Source: Capsicum annuum
Lineage: Eukaryota > Streptophyta > Magnoliopsida > Solanales > Solanaceae
Length of the DNA stretch: 64,000 bases
Assembly (NCBI RefSeq): GCF_002878395.1
Contig: NC_061116.1
Coordinates: 117,887,125-117,951,124, forward strand
Direction of reading: 5' to 3'
Part shown: piece after piece, positions 11,940 to 24,677 of the stretch
How positions within the stretch are numbered: the first letter of the stretch is position 1
Layout: every line of letters starts with the position of its first letter
Position numbers and translations under genes: made by a program
Notes under the pieces: model-generated
Told to the model about the DNA's origin: nothing
Seen by the model: only the letters and a program-made list of their open reading frames with translations
Database searches by the model: none

Positions 11940-14021
11940 GAGCTTAGGAGAGAGTGATTTTAGTAACAATTCCATTCCAGCAGCCTCAGCAGTATGAGCC
12001 TCCAACAACTGCTTTGTGAGGGTCTTAACTTTAGCATTTAACCCTTGAACCTTACCAGTTAGTTTGAAACCTTACTCTTTAGCTTTGCAGTTTCTTCTGC
12101 CAGTCCTTCAGTAGCACCAGGTCCCTCTGAGGATAACTTTTGATTCTGCAATTTTAGATGAACTATTTCAGCGTCCTTTGTAACTAGCTAAATTTTTAAC
12201 TCTTCTATTTCTTTATTCAAACCTTCCTGAGCAACCAAAAGTTTTGATACCTGGGATATAGTTCCAACTTTCCCTTCAATACATTTATTCTCCACCAAGG
12301 TTGTCAGACTGAACTTTTTTTTATTGTTCCTGGGATTCCCTTTGTCCCAATTACTCCAAAGTAATCAAACACTTTGTTCGGGAGGTACCTATATAGAATC
12401 CCATGCTTCCCATCATTTTCATAAATCACCTTTATCATGTGTTCTATTATAAGAACTAGCTAGCTTATCAGCTCAAACTTGCTCAGGCATTTTATCAAGT
12501 ATAAGTCAACACCAGAGGCAATGGTCCTTTTCTCTGATTTGGGAAATAGGACCTTGTTCATAAATTTAAAAACCAATTGGAACACAACCAAGAGAAACTT
12601 CTTCTTAACAGTAGTTATTGATGTTCCATCCACTTTTAAGGCATTAATTATAAACTCAGTGGTGGGTTGTTGGTTCTTGACAGTCCTTATCCCGAAGATA
12701 TGTACATTTAGAATTCTTCACAAAGCCTCTTCATTCAGTTTTCTTTCCTTTCCTTGCACTTATGTAGTTAAACTTCCTTACTTTTGAGAAATCTATTAAA
12801 TAATAGAATTCTCTAACTTTATTTTCAAACACTATGGGAGCTGATTCTTCAAGTAGGTGCAACCAACCTTGGTGTCTGACATATTCCACTAATTCCACTA
12901 TACTAGATGTCTCATAAATCTTTGGATCAAATATTCTTCCAAACAACACTTTTTGGGTCCTCAAGACAGCTTTTCTTACTTCTCTAGGGATATCCTTCTT
13001 TTCTTCTTCCTTTTTTCTTCCTTTCTTCTTCTTCTTTTTGAGTCATTACTTGGTTCCTTCTCAACAACTTTTCTTTTCTGGGGACCAGGTCACTCAGAGA
13101 CTTTCTTTTTCTTGACAATAATATGTTTCTTTTCCTTTCCTGTACGACTACCAGGCTTTGGATCAGAGGACCTGGTACTCTCAGCAATATGTACTTCTTT
13201 TTTTCTTTTCTCAGCTACATCAGCAACATCAGAATCAATGTCCTCACATTCTCTCACTTCTACTACTTCAACATTTTCCTCCTCTACTACACTAGCCTTT
13301 TTTAGTTTTCTTCTTTTAGTAAGAGAAGACTTACTAGCCTTCATAGCATCTGTTATCCATTTCTATTATAACCCCCTAGTAGAATAGGCTCTAGCAACCC
13401 CTGTACAAGGGTCAATCACTTTTTTCTTTCCTTTGTTGTCCCTCGATTTATTCATGGACCACCTCCGAAGAGGTTCATTCTCACCCTCCTCATTAGGAGA
13501 TAATACCACATCTTCATTCTTGGTTTCTTCACTTTTTTCTCCTACAATTTTATCCTCAATACTTATAGTGCTTTTATGGGGTCATATGCAAGTAGTAGTA
13601 AATTTTCAGCTACCAAGCTTACGCTATTGAAAGGATCAAATTTATTTACAAGAGTTTCCTCATCACACAGTTGGGTAAAGATAGGTTTTGACTCTAAAGG
13701 GGAAGGGGAACCAGGTACTTGTAAGTTTTTTGATAATTCATTAACTTTTAATTCTTCAGAGTGAACTAGAATTTATGAAACTTTAAAGGACTCTGGTTCT
13801 TCTGAGAAAGGAAAAATTTAAGAATGAGAGATTTCTTGCTTAATTTGTAAGTCAGTGCCTTGATTTAGATTAACTTTTAAGACTAACTCAGTAAGATCTT
13901 TAATGGATACAGGATTTTCTACAGGAAGGGTTTCACTTAGGGTTTTTGGGATTTTAGAAGGAGCTGTGATGGATAAAACATTATGTGACTCATGAGGATT
14001 ATCAGAAGAAAACTTTTTCAT
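11940..14021 (-). pseudogene. plant transposon-type ORF in place of pol, broken
   Basis: From an ATG at 14021 a minus-strand frame begins MKKFSSDNPHESHN and continues, with stops and frameshifts, for about 2 kb. An acidic, Ser/Lys-rich region (about 13090-13800) is followed by KxxLFGRIFDPKIYETSSIV, a stretch with VEYVRHQGWLHLLEES and VREFYYLIDF (about 12735-12940), then ASGVDLYLIKC (about 12490-12520) and NDGKHGILYRYLPNKVFDYF (about 12358-12420), and a coiled-coil-like tail. These are hallmarks I recall from the 'putative plant transposon protein' domain found in many Solanaceae repeats. The biochemical role is unknown. The name rests on memory of the motifs. Confidence 0.65.
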
Positions 14022-14995
14022 AGGGGTTGAGGAAGATGGGACTTTGGCCGTTATAAAATTTTGTGAGAAGAAAAGAAGAGGACCAGTTTAACTTGAAGGA
14101 GAAAAGGGTTTATAAGGATATTATGAGTTAATTGAGAACATGGTGAAATAAAAAATATTTGGTTTTAGTTAATTTAGGAAGTGGCCATTTGACATTTAAA
14201 AGATACTCTTTTGAATTGATGTGACTAATTATAAAGGGTGTGACTCTTCACATTAACTGTAGACTGACAACTTTAGTTCAAATAGGAGAGAAATTGCGAC
14301 CCTTTTAAATAGAAATTTTATGAATTTTTAAGGCATATTATTTTGGTACTAACCTGAGAGATAGGACCAGGTCCCTCTTTTTCTTGAGTGAATTCTCAAG
14401 TTGTGCTTGCTTTAATTATTTTCTCCCAAAGTTGTCTCCATGGGTATAAACCTGCAAAGGTATGGTACTGAGTAAGACCAAAATGCACCTCCCTTAGCAA
14501 GGATACCTGTCTCCTAAACATCGTTAATTTTAAGTGGAAACACCGAATCACAAGATAGTCAGCTTGATTTGATCATTTGTGCTTTAGCCTCTTGCCTCTA
14601 CACACCCTTCTTGTTCTACAACCTATTCTTAATGTATGTCTGAGGATTAGGTCCCAAACTTGACTTTATTCAAGCTGCTGAAGCTTCTCTTTCTGGGATG
14701 AATTTCCGAGGAAGAAGGTCCCTGAGAATTAAGACTTATCTACATCTTTCACTTTTTGCTCATCATTTTTAGCACCACCAAGGATCAATAATTTTCCTGA
14801 CTAATCAAGAACTACATGCACCTCTTTCATCAATCCACGAAATTCTTTTTTAGTTCGTTCTCCAAATCATTTTCATTCATCAAATCTGAAGGTCATTCTA
14901 GGAATTCCTTTTGAACACAATCTTCACACATCGCCTTTTTGAATATCAACTTTCATAAGCCGAGGACTAGGTCATTAAGATCAACTTTTCATAAT
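14022..14995 (-). other. internal spacer of the minus-strand element
   Basis: This is non-coding or fully decayed sequence between the long ORF and the nested solo LTR. I looked for protease, integrase and reverse transcriptase motifs on the minus strand and found none. Confidence 0.5.
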
Positions 14996-15000
14996 AAGAC
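14996..15000. repeat. target-site duplication AAGAC, left copy
   Basis: AAGAC precedes TGTAATACCC at 15001 and recurs exactly at 17419-17423 after GCATTACA. It proves a separate insertion inside the minus-strand element. Confidence 0.92.
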
Positions 15001-17418
15001 TGTAATACCCTATCTCTAAAAGTTTTATGTCTATCATACAACTCATCCTTTAAGTCGTATGCATAATATACGAGTGATCTATTGAAGCCGTATCCAAAGC
15101 AGTATGGCATGGTGGGCAATCTATAAAAGGTACAAATTTTACCTTAGAAGTCATCAAGGCATGGTATGATTCGTGTGAAGTGGAGTCGTAAGGGCAGCAT
15201 CTTAGGTTCCCTAAGTTTTTGTCCGGATTACGATTGGTGGCTACAAGTCGTAATGACTTGTTACGAGTCATAAGATATGACTCATATCATGACCAGTAAA
15301 GGATCCAAGAATAAAGCCTTCATGTTTTGATAGCTTTATAAGTTACTTGGACGTATATTAAGTTCTCAAATAGCTCCTAGTTCATGAACAAGTCAAAACA
15401 TTCCTTAGCGATTAAATTCTTGGGATGTATATAACTAGAGTCATCTTCAAATGAAAATAACTTTTATTATACTAACAATTTCTAATATCAAGACACACCA
15501 ACAGATAGATGATTGAAATGTATTTCCAACTATACCAATTTTGCCTTAATCTGATATCGGGGTGAAAAGTTATGGCCAAATTACTGAAGCACTATCAAAG
15601 CTGCCAGTGGTATGACTCACTAATGACAACTCGTAAGCAGACCATATGAGTCGTCAGGAGGATTCATACCTATGACAGTAGGTGTTGAAATTTAGGTTCC
15701 TAGTGATAACTCAAGGCACGACCCATACCCAGAACATACGAGTCATACCTAAACTCGTCGGGACGACTTCTAGGGGATTTCCAAAAGGTTCCTAAGGTTT
15801 TTTTGGGTCTTTTCTCCTCTTTAAACTCCCAACCCATGAATTAAAAATAGAATAAGGTGTTATTTTCCCCCATCCTCAATCACTTAACACATTCTTTCCT
15901 CCTTCCATCATAAAAAATATCAAGAACGTCAAGATTAGGGTTCCTCACCCCAAATTCATCCTTCAAGTCCCAAGGTTTAAACTTTCTTCGCAAGTTAAGA
16001 AAGGTATGTGGGTTTTATAAACAAGGATATTCTTTCATCCTTGTGCTCAAAACTTGTTTTAAAGTTAAAGTTGTATGACTTGCAATTAGAGTTCATACCC
16101 AAATTATCTTGATCTGAGTTTATGAAATTATCATGTGATTAAAGTATTAAAATGCATACATGTTCTCATCTATCTATGTTTTGACTTGAAGATTCTCTAT
16201 TATGATTTGAATATCATGAGTTTGATTTGAAAACATTGATTAAAGATTTCCAATTGAGTTTTTAAGCATGATATTGTATTACAAGTTATATGAAAGAAAA
16301 TAAGAGATTTAAGGCTTAAGAATAAGCCCTAAGTTTACAAGGAAGTTTGATCTTTTGATTTAATAACAAGACTTGAAATCCACTACTGTTTATCTTGAAT
16401 ATGATCTAAAGAAAACAGAAGCATAATTGGTTTCTAGTATACAAACCCTTATGCTAGTTTAAGATGGATTTCCTAAAGTATGAGTAAATAAGTATTCTGG
16501 GAGCAGTATTTAGCACCAAGAAGGAAATGCAAATGAGCATATCCTAAATTCTCGAAAAATATGAGCCAAGATAGGTTAAGATTTTTCCCAATATAGATGA
16601 AGTTAAGAATATTGATCACTAAGATAAGGTTCTATTTCGATGGCAAGGGTAGAACAACTCTTCCCAACATGGGTAACACGTTAGACTCTATGATAGCTCA
16701 CATGGTTTATGTCGGTTAGAAGAAACTCCCAAACAAAGAAATAATAAGTAAAGCTTTTAGAACTAAGTGTTATGGCTCACAAAGTTATCCTTACGCTTCA
16801 TTACGCCTGTTTACGATTTTGCAGCCTTGTTTATTCAAGCTCAAGGTGAGTCATTTACACTTAGCATGCATGATTTGAAAGTATGTATTCAGTTTCTGTT
16901 TTACTTATGCATTCACCCTCACATACTCAGTATATTTCAAAAGTAATAACCCACATATATGTCTATGTGTTACATTGTCTCATAATGTAGGTACTAGTTG
17001 TAGCCTATACATCATAATCAGACAGTTTGCAACTTCCAGTCAATAGGTGATGAGTTTTTTTTATTTGAAGACTCGAGTCAACTATAGTTCTAGTAGTATG
17101 TTTATTCAGTCATATTGATAGAGATAGATGGGGTCCATGTCTCGGCTACCTATAGTCAATATTAGTATAGGATTCATAGACAATCATTTAAAGTTGATGT
17201 ATTTACTTTCAATTTTGTTTTTTATAACCAAAGTGTAAATATTTTAAATAGTTTTGTATTTAATATATTCATCAAAGACATTTCTTCTATTTATTTTCTT
17301 CAGATTTATGTATCTTATTCAGTTGCTCACGAGTTATGCCAGTATCATGGGTTAGCTTACGAACACTTGTGGTTTTAAGCACTATGTGAGGTCCAGGGGA
17401 TAGTCTCAGGGCATTACA
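15001..17418 (+). mobile_element. nested solo LTR, Ty3/gypsy type
   Basis: A single 2418 bp LTR begins TGTAATACCC and ends GCATTACA, with exact AAGAC duplications. It most likely arose by LTR-LTR recombination that removed the coding part. Plus orientation is inferred from the order of shared blocks: GAGTCGTA-like motifs, then a block reading gatatcggggtgaaaagtta (about 15552-15572), then a near-palindrome gggtccatgtctc (17131-17143) about 275 bp before the end. The element it came from was related to, but distinct from, the one at 198-9611. Confidence 0.88.
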
Positions 17419-17639
17419 AAGACACCTTCACCTAAAGTGTCTTAAAAGAGAGAACACAATCTGACCTTCCAATTTTATGCTTGAGCATACTCAATCAGTA
17501 AATTAGTCCTGACTGCACTCCCTTTTTCTACCTATAAACATGATCACTTGTTTCATTTGGGAGCCCACTTGAGCTTGAGTTTTCGATAAGATAGCAGTAG
17601 AGTGATCAGATCCTTGTTGGTCAATCTAGGTAGAGAATC

Positions 17640-18450
17640 TTTTTTCACAATTTTCAAGAGCTCAAAGCCCTTATGATGTGATTTTCTCTGAAACCATATA
17701 TTTTAGCTCTAAGCCATCTTTGACAATTTTCCTTCATGTGCCCACAATGAGTACATAGAGGCTTGTGGACTTTGTTTCTCGTATCAGGATCAGCCTTTCT
17801 ATGAGACCCAATGGGTTGAGTTTTTTCTTGATAACCAAGACCTTTTCTACCATTTACACCTTGACCGGTCAGATTAGAAAGCATTCGTAAAGATGCAGTC
17901 CATTTAAGAGATTTTTTAAGCTTTTCTATTAGATGGACCAGGTCCCTTTATAACTCCTCATTATTTTGGAGTGCAGATATAAGATACTTTTGGGAATCCT
18001 ACAATTTTTCTTCAAGCTCAACCTGACGCTTTGAAGCTTCTTTCTTTCCTTTACTCTCAGAAGCATCTACTTTCTCCAGTCGATTAACTAAGCTTAAATT
18101 TTCAGAAAGTGTTACCTTATTTTCTTTTTCATTTTTAGTCTTTGCCATAAAAGCAAATACGAAATCAAAGGTCACTTTATCATCATCCACTGCCAGTTTA
18201 GAACTATCTTCATACTCTTTATCTTTCTCAAATTCATCAGAGGAGTCTTACCATGCAGCTAAAATCTGCTTCACTATATAGCTAGTCGCATCCTTTCTTC
18301 ATGAAATTTCAGAATGCAGATCCTTCTTTTTAAATTTTTCACCTCCAGCTTTACTATCCCAAGAATCTGGAAGAAACACCCAATTTTTTTTTCACATTCT
18401 TGTATAAGGGGATCTTTTCTCCCTTTTTCCAGGTTAAATGAATCACCCAT
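17640..18450 (-). pseudogene. copia-type gag C-terminal part with altered zinc knuckle
   Basis: On the minus strand the sequence starts near MGDSFNLEKG (about 18449) and later reads ILAAW, stop, DSSDEFEKDKEYEDSS, then a heptad-like Lys/Glu-rich coiled coil (about 18000-18190), then LRMLSNLTGQGVNGRKGLGY and CTHCGHMKENCQRW (about 17715-17756). The knuckle is C-X2-C-X1-H-X4-C, while retroelement gag normally has C-X2-C-X4-H-X4-C, so three residues appear to be missing. Gag coats and packages the RNA. Stops and at least one frame change disable it. The downstream end runs toward the nested solo LTR. Confidence 0.7.
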
Positions 18451-18494
18451 AACACTCAGATCACTCTAGGTGTGAACCTTTTAAAGTGAATATT

Positions 18495-18505
18495 CTCTGA
18501 TACCA
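18495..18505 (-). other. primer-binding site, initiator Met-tRNA type
   Basis: The plus strand reads ctctgatacca, the exact complement of tggtatcagag. It lies two bases inside the 5' LTR of the minus-strand element. Confidence 0.88.
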
Positions 18506-18507
18506 AT

Positions 18508-19268
18508 TAATAAAATCCTTGGGGGTTGCACTACACAGTGAGCGACCAGGTCCCTCAAAGTCAATCTCAAGCAATAAAATTGTAAAGCAACTAAGAGGTG
18601 CTAGAAAATTAAAGGCAATGCAAGAAGAGTAAAAATACAAGTTTTTTACGTGGAAATCCAGGAAGGGAAAAACCACGGCGTGCCCTCACAAGCTCCAAAA
18701 CAGTCCACTATAACCAAACTCTTGATTACATACTTGACTGTGAACCTAACTATAGGTTCCTCCTACTTACAATACCTCTATTGCAAGCACACCTTGACAC
18801 CTCTATCAAGTTTCCCTCAAAAATTGGTTAACTCTAACCAGCAACAAGCTTAGGCAACTTTACCTTAGCATTTTTCTCAATAAACAAAAACACGACTCTT
18901 ATAATAACATGAGTAATTCAGTTACAAATCAATACTCACTCAAGAACAATTTCTATTTAAGCACACATAATCAGCTAAGAACTTGAGCAGTGCTGAAATG
19001 AAGTTTTTGCTGCCTCTCTTCACTCTTTGTAATTTGTGCAAAAATCGATTTGATGAAGAGACTTTTCTTTCCTTTTATAGCTGAGTGATGATTAGGGCTG
19101 AAAGATCATTGGACCAGTTGTCCTAATCAGTACAAAATAGCACCTACAAGTTTGTTACACAAGAGAACAAAATTGTGCAGACAACGCGTGCTAGCTGTAT
19201 TGTACCTTGCACATCCAGGAACCTGGTCCCTTGCAGTTAGCTGCTCATCATCAAAACTACATATAGCA
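18508..19268 (-). repeat. 5' LTR of the minus-strand element
   Basis: This 761 bp copy aligns with 10597-11355. Its outer end is GCA at 19268, followed by ATGTT. A TATA-like box lies on the minus strand at about 19072-19082, in the same place as in the other LTR. Confidence 0.88.
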
Positions 19269-19273
19269 ATGTT
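19269..19273. repeat. target-site duplication ATGTT, right copy
   Basis: This matches ACGTT at 10592-10596 with one C/T transition. Confidence 0.7.
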
Positions 19274-20280
19274 CATCAGGTCCACATCTATATGCAGATT
19301 TGTGTCTCCACTCTAGTCGCTGGGAAGCATTCCTCCTATTTCCCTAGCCATGTTATCACCAGACTTTTTTATGACCTGATTGTCGTTTTTTACCATACTA
19401 AGTCATCTGCAAGAAAAATATAACAAGCTAGTAAGAAAGATAAGAGTCAAATCTACTCACAAATGCCTTGGCCCCAAGATGGCCGGCAAACTATATACCC
19501 TGAAATCGATACAGTTCAAATATGCATGAGGTCAAGAGTATGCGTGTTAACTAAACTCTAATTTTAGATATATTTTCTAGTTGGCTGATTATGATTTTTA
19601 GTTAAATAAATGAAAAGAACATGATTGACAGTGACTAATAATAGAAAATAAACAAACAAGCACAAATCTATGAAAGAAGCCCTTGGTATCGTTCTCCGGG
19701 AGTTAGGACCGTTCTCCCAAGAGCAATGCAATAATAAGCTAGGTAAGGAGACTCTCTCTTGACAAACAAGTAAAAGTAGTACATTATATTCATTAGAATC
19801 CGAATTGATGTGTCTTTTGCAAGTGATTGGATCCACTATTTATAGGTTAACGGTACATGGGATTAAGTTATTGAGAATGCTCTATCTAGGGCCTATATTA
19901 CTATGACTAATAATATTGCTCCAGATATCTTCAGGGATCATAATGGTTCAGTATGTCCGCGCATCTGACGTATATGATACTTTTGTCCCCTTGTACTTTT
20001 CTTGTTATATAATTTGAGTGAAGATAAGGTTGTTGTTCAACGTCACTCCGTAACGTCTCTTGTAACATTCTTCCCTCGATGGTGCGGCTAGAGTGATCAT
20101 ATTTCTTAATTATCCATAAGTCTGTTAGCTCGCCCGAAGATCCTTCTCTCAAGCCACATGTCCTTCGAAGGGTCTTGACCAATATAGTAGTAATATCTTT
20201 CCCGCTTTCTAAACAAACATTAGATAATAGTAAAAACACTCACTTATTATCCAATAGAATATTTTCATACCAAACACACC
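19274..20280 (-). repeat. LTR-like remnant with TATA box, ends unresolved
   Basis: Read on the minus strand this stretch has a plausible promoter (cctataaatagtgg at about 19833-19846) followed by leader-like sequence of the kind seen in Solanaceae LTRs (gacacatc, then a gttgtttgtcaagagagag-like region). Two minus-strand frames (19564-19836 and 19931-20239) show no known domain. I could not find TG and CA ends with a duplication, so this stays tentative. Confidence 0.35.
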
Positions 20281-21736
20281 CATAAAGGCCGTACAACTAA
20301 TTTCATAGTTATTTTCAGGTTTGAAATAAATCACAGTCGACCAATAAAATATAGAATGTAAATGAAACAATGGAAAAACATATACTATACTGTTGATAGA
20401 AAGTTAAACGAAAAAAAAGAACATTATTTTATTGGCAGTTGTTGGTGACGAAAACCAATAATTAAAACGAACGTAGACCTCCTCTATCCTAATATATATA
20501 ATGCGTAATATTTTACGTGACACAAAATTTAAGATGAAAAGATAACTTTTTAAAAATTTGTGATCTAATTAAAATATGTCATTATGATCAAATTAAAATA
20601 ATTCATAGATATTGATGTGAATATAAACAACTTATTAAAAGTAAATTGAGAAATTTAAAATTAACTGATCACTAATATAGAAATATATCGTTTTAGAAAT
20701 ATATCGTTCCTTTTATAACTGACTAAATGAAAGCATGCCACATAAGTTGAGACAACAGAAGACTTGAATAGCCAAAAAAATCTGCTTCGGGCTTTTTATT
20801 GTTAGAACTTTTTGAAAAAGTATATAAGTAGAGTAACAATTTATTTTTGATTAATCAATTAATTTATCAAACACTATTGTAATAATATTAGAGCAATCAT
20901 TTTACTTGGATAAGCTCTCAAAAAGTATGTTTAGAAAGTGTGCTTTAAAGTCAGAAATTTCATCAAGGGAAGTCACTTTATATTAATATTAGTGCAATAA
21001 TTTGTACCTGAATAAGTTCTCAAAAAGTGTTTTTAGAAAGAGCACTTTAAAGTTAGAAGTTTCATTAAGAAAAGTCAAAATATAAAGAAGTAATCAGACA
21101 AAGAATTTAAATGAAATATTCAATATATTGTATTATAAAATAAGAAAGAATTTTTTTATACAAATTGTAATTTTTTTGACAAAAAGATGTCAATCACTAC
21201 TATAAACTTTATACAACTTTTGAATAACTTCTAGTATTACCTAAAAATACTTATTTTGCTTTATTAAATGTTTTCTAATTTTAAAATACATATTATGACT
21301 TACCAAAATTTTATTGTAGACATTAAAATTTTATGGGGCGCTACAAGAAGAGTTCAGTCTTGTTAAAGTTCTTGCAGGCTACTCAATTCTACCTAATTTG
21401 GAGGTCACTTTATCCTAAATTTCAAATCTTGTCTATGTAAAGAATAACATATTTCCTTAAATAGGCATCTCAAATATCCCACAAACACACTCTTGGATAT
21501 TCATAAAGAGATCAATACATAACATTTCAAAATCCCATAATTGAACTCCCAGTATATTCATAAAGAAATCAAGTCACCCAATATTGTCTTTATTTTGGTC
21601 GTCGCTGGATTTTCTTAGTGATAAAATAGATCGGAAGGAGGTGCAAAATCATTCTATATTTGAGAAATGCAATACTAATGACCTTTAAATCATGACGAAA
21701 ATTTAAAAAGAAGAATCAAGGAATGGACGAAATTGT
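20281..21736. other. A+T-rich intergenic DNA with a diverged tandem duplication
   Basis: No gene is visible. Two diverged copies of a roughly 92 bp segment lie at 20884-20974 and 20985-21077. Both contain a variant of gtttttagaaag followed by ctttaaag. Confidence 0.6.
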
Positions 21737-21749
21737 ACACATAATAATA
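21737..21749. repeat. 13 bp target-site duplication, left copy
   Basis: acacataataata occurs here and again at 22436-22448, flanking the LINE. This length is typical of target-primed reverse transcription. Confidence 0.85.
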
Positions 21750-22435
21750 CAACAACAACAAACCCAGTGTATTCCCACCAAGTGGGGTCTGGGGAGAGTA
21801 GAATGTACGCAGTCCATACCACTACCTCCAGAGAAGTAGAGAAGTTGTTTCCGATAGATCCCCGGCTCAAAATAGAGAAAAGTAGACCAAAGCGTAATTA
21901 AATAAGAAGCAAGATGGATGGTATAACATGAAACGGAATAAGAAACAATAGAAATATAACTCAGAGCGATAAGAAATAAAATAAATAAGCGCAATAGAAA
22001 AAAGAGACTTAAGCCCGCCTGATCGGGCTCCTATCTCTGGACCTAATCATAGGGTTACTAGCCTGACTCAACCTGAGCTCTTCTAACTACTTACTAAATC
22101 CACACATACAACCTAGCCTTCTACCCTTATCCACGACCTCCACACCTTCCTATCTAGGGTCATGTCCTCAGTAAGCAGAAGCTGCTGCTGCTCCATATCA
22201 TGTCTAATTACTTCCCTCCAGTACTTCTTCGACCTACCTCTCCTTCTCCTGAAGCCATCTAACGCTAACCTCTCACACCTACGAACTGGAGCACCCGTGC
22301 CCCTCCTTATCACATGCCCAAACCATCTCAACCTTCCTTCGCGCATCTTATCCTCCAATGAAGTCACTCCCACCTTCTCCCGGATGGTCTCATTCCTGAC
22401 TCTATCCCCTCTGGTAAGTCCACACATCCAACGCA
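21750..22435 (-). mobile_element. RTE-type LINE, 5'-truncated
   Basis: A 686 bp minus-strand copy is bounded by a 13 bp duplication. It keeps the last part of the endonuclease/reverse transcriptase protein and the 3' tail. On the minus strand it reads [20 protein letters not shown], then [20 protein letters not shown], and later [20 protein letters not shown] (about 22120-22435). The tail resembles the common plant RTE ending with CCCCAGACCCCACTTGGTGG and closes with a TTG run. The first 20 or so residues of the open frame that starts at 22508 are flank, not LINE. No catalytic domain is left. Confidence 0.88.
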
Positions 22436-22448
22436 ACACATAATAATA

Positions 22449-23601
22449 TTCATCAATAAAGATATATTTCATCATATTTATTTGTGATTTCAATTTACTT
22501 TCTATCACTTTAAAATTTATTACAAACGCTCAGCCAAACATAGTTAAAGTTATAGGTTGGCCAAGTATAACTTATTAATCCTAACTCTTTAAGTTCTTCG
22601 AGAAATTCCGAAGTTGCGAGCCTATGGCTGCTATTTAATCGTGTCCGTAAATATGTGGACACCTACTAGTAAAAATTGGTTAGTTCGGCCTTTGCTATAA
22701 CAACATGAATTGCATGTTGTGATTATTGAATTCAAAGTTTGGAGTTTGGAATTGGACGCAACTCATGTTTTGGAAAAGAGATACATTTGAAATATTTGAG
22801 TCCTTCAGCAAAAAATAAAATAATATATATATATATATATATATATTTGAGTCATTCCTTGTAGTTATTGTCCTTTCCAATATAGATTGACACTAATATA
22901 TGAATTAAAATGGGATATTATGTTTTTATAGCTCTTATAAATTTATTCTTAGTTTTATGTCTTTTATAAAAGATCTTCATTTACGTATAACAGATTGAAT
23001 TATTGATTCGGAGATAGACATTTTAACATATCATTGTTTGGAAATATTACTGATAGGACAAGATCGAGTGGTCTATAGGGAATATACGCTTTTAGTTTTG
23101 CCTGATGTGATCGATCAAATCATCCTTGCTCGGAAATAATACTTATTGGGTTCTATGTGGTATACATATTGTAGTTTTTCAGATCCAGCTCCTCTCCATT
23201 TCTATTGTTTTCATTTTCCCCAAGTTCTTACTTGGATGAGAGAAACATGATATTAGTTAGAATGAATGGTTAAGATTTAATAAATAAATTAAGATTCTAA
23301 CCATGATATGAACAATAAATATTTTACCTATTTGCTTCCAAAATTTTAGTAATTCAACAATTAGGTTACAAAATTATTTTATCCACAAATATACTTTTAA
23401 GAAAAAATTCTCTCTATTTCTATGTTTTTTTTCTACGTTGTGTTCTATTTTCATAATCACCGTCTATCTTCCAACTTCTTTAAATTAATTTTTTAATTTC
23501 ATTTTAACCATTAGATACTTTTTCTTTAAAACTAGTTTAGGTGTACGCGCCTCACACGTGTACCTCGGTTTAGTGAGCTCAATTGTGACTAAAAATAATT
23601 A
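22449..23601. other. intergenic DNA with dispersed repeats
   Basis: A TA microsatellite lies at about 22823-22848. The segment 23175-23290 matches 44630-44755 in inverted orientation (shared core cttggatgagaga and gaatggttaagattt), so it is a dispersed repeat. At 23531-23566, actagtttaggtgtacgcgc and the following cacacgtgtacctc resemble termini seen at 34548-34580. No gene is visible. Confidence 0.55.
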
Positions 23602-23606
23602 CGTCT
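23602..23606. repeat. target-site duplication CGTCT, left copy
   Basis: CGTCT precedes TGATAAG at 23607 and recurs at 34207-34211 after the 3' LTR. Confidence 0.9.
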
Positions 23607-24677
23607 TGATAAGTATAAATTATTCATGTATTTTCATATGTAAATAAATAAAGATTTCAAATAAACCCATGAATAATATACATATCTATTATCCATATTT
23701 ACTAACAATCTTGTAGGAAAGGAATATTGAAAGAATAAGAGAACAAAAAGAAAGTCATATTGTGGAAACATAAAAATACAGAGAAATGAAGCATCAACAA
23801 AAATTAGTGTCGCCACAATGATGATTTCTAAAGTGGCAACAACATTTGATGTCTCCACAAAGCCATAAAATCTACATTATATTTCCTATAAATAGGAATT
23901 CAACAAGAAAGGAAAGCATCGGAGAAAAGGAAAAAAGGAAGAAACTACTCAATAATTTTCTTTAAGTTTTCTTTTACTACATGTTAGTTATTCAATGTTG
24001 AAAATTATTCTAGATCCTACTTTTAACTATATAGTGGAATTCTTCTTCTTGAATATTTCTTCTATTTTCTTATTTAATGGAGAAGAATATTTTCGTTAGT
24101 AGTACCTATTCTAGTATGGAGTAATTTTCTTTTGTGTTGAAAAAATGATGAATCTTGATATTTCTATATAACAGTAGGTATTATTTCAAATTTGCATATA
24201 CTTGAGATGAGCTTTTTATTCAATTTTATCAGCTTTACTGTTAGATGTTTATTTTATTTATTAAATCTATCTATTTTGTACTTCAAATTAACATGTTATT
24301 AATTCTGTAATCGAGAGAGATGGAAGAAATAATACCGTTAATTAAAGTATTGATAGATTGTTAATATTTATTTAGTGACATCTATCTAATTTATGTCATA
24401 ATTAATTTCACTTATTTGTAATCGAAAGAGGCGAATAGTGTATTAATTAGTTATAACAAGTAAGGTAACCGAAAGGGATTTACTACAAAAAGTTCATGCT
24501 TTAGTTCAAGTATATGTTTCTGGGTCTTTAATATTACTATTTTGATGATTGAATTGTATAACCAAGAGGAGTGCATTTAATTGTTCAAGTTTAGTAATAA
24601 AACATAAATATAATCGTGAGAGGTATTTATACATTTTTGAGAAAAAGAAATTGAGGAATAAAGAATTTACTTCATAT

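Larger units (their letters stand above)
10597..19268 (-). mobile_element. copia-like non-autonomous LTR element without pol
   Basis: The element is 8672 bp long, or about 6250 bp without the nested solo LTR. It reads on the minus strand: LTR, Met-tRNA priming site, a gag end with a zinc knuckle, then a long frame resembling the 'putative plant transposon protein' family, a polypurine tract, and LTR. LTRs are 759 and 761 bp and carry a TATA-like box. I found no protease, integrase, reverse transcriptase or RNase H motif on either strand, so it would have depended on a helper. The copia assignment is inferred from the gag. Confidence 0.8.

Noticed and set aside
12953..13387. 144-codon plus-strand Ser/Phe-rich frame
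   Set aside because: It is antisense to the Lys/Glu-rich part of the minus-strand ORF.
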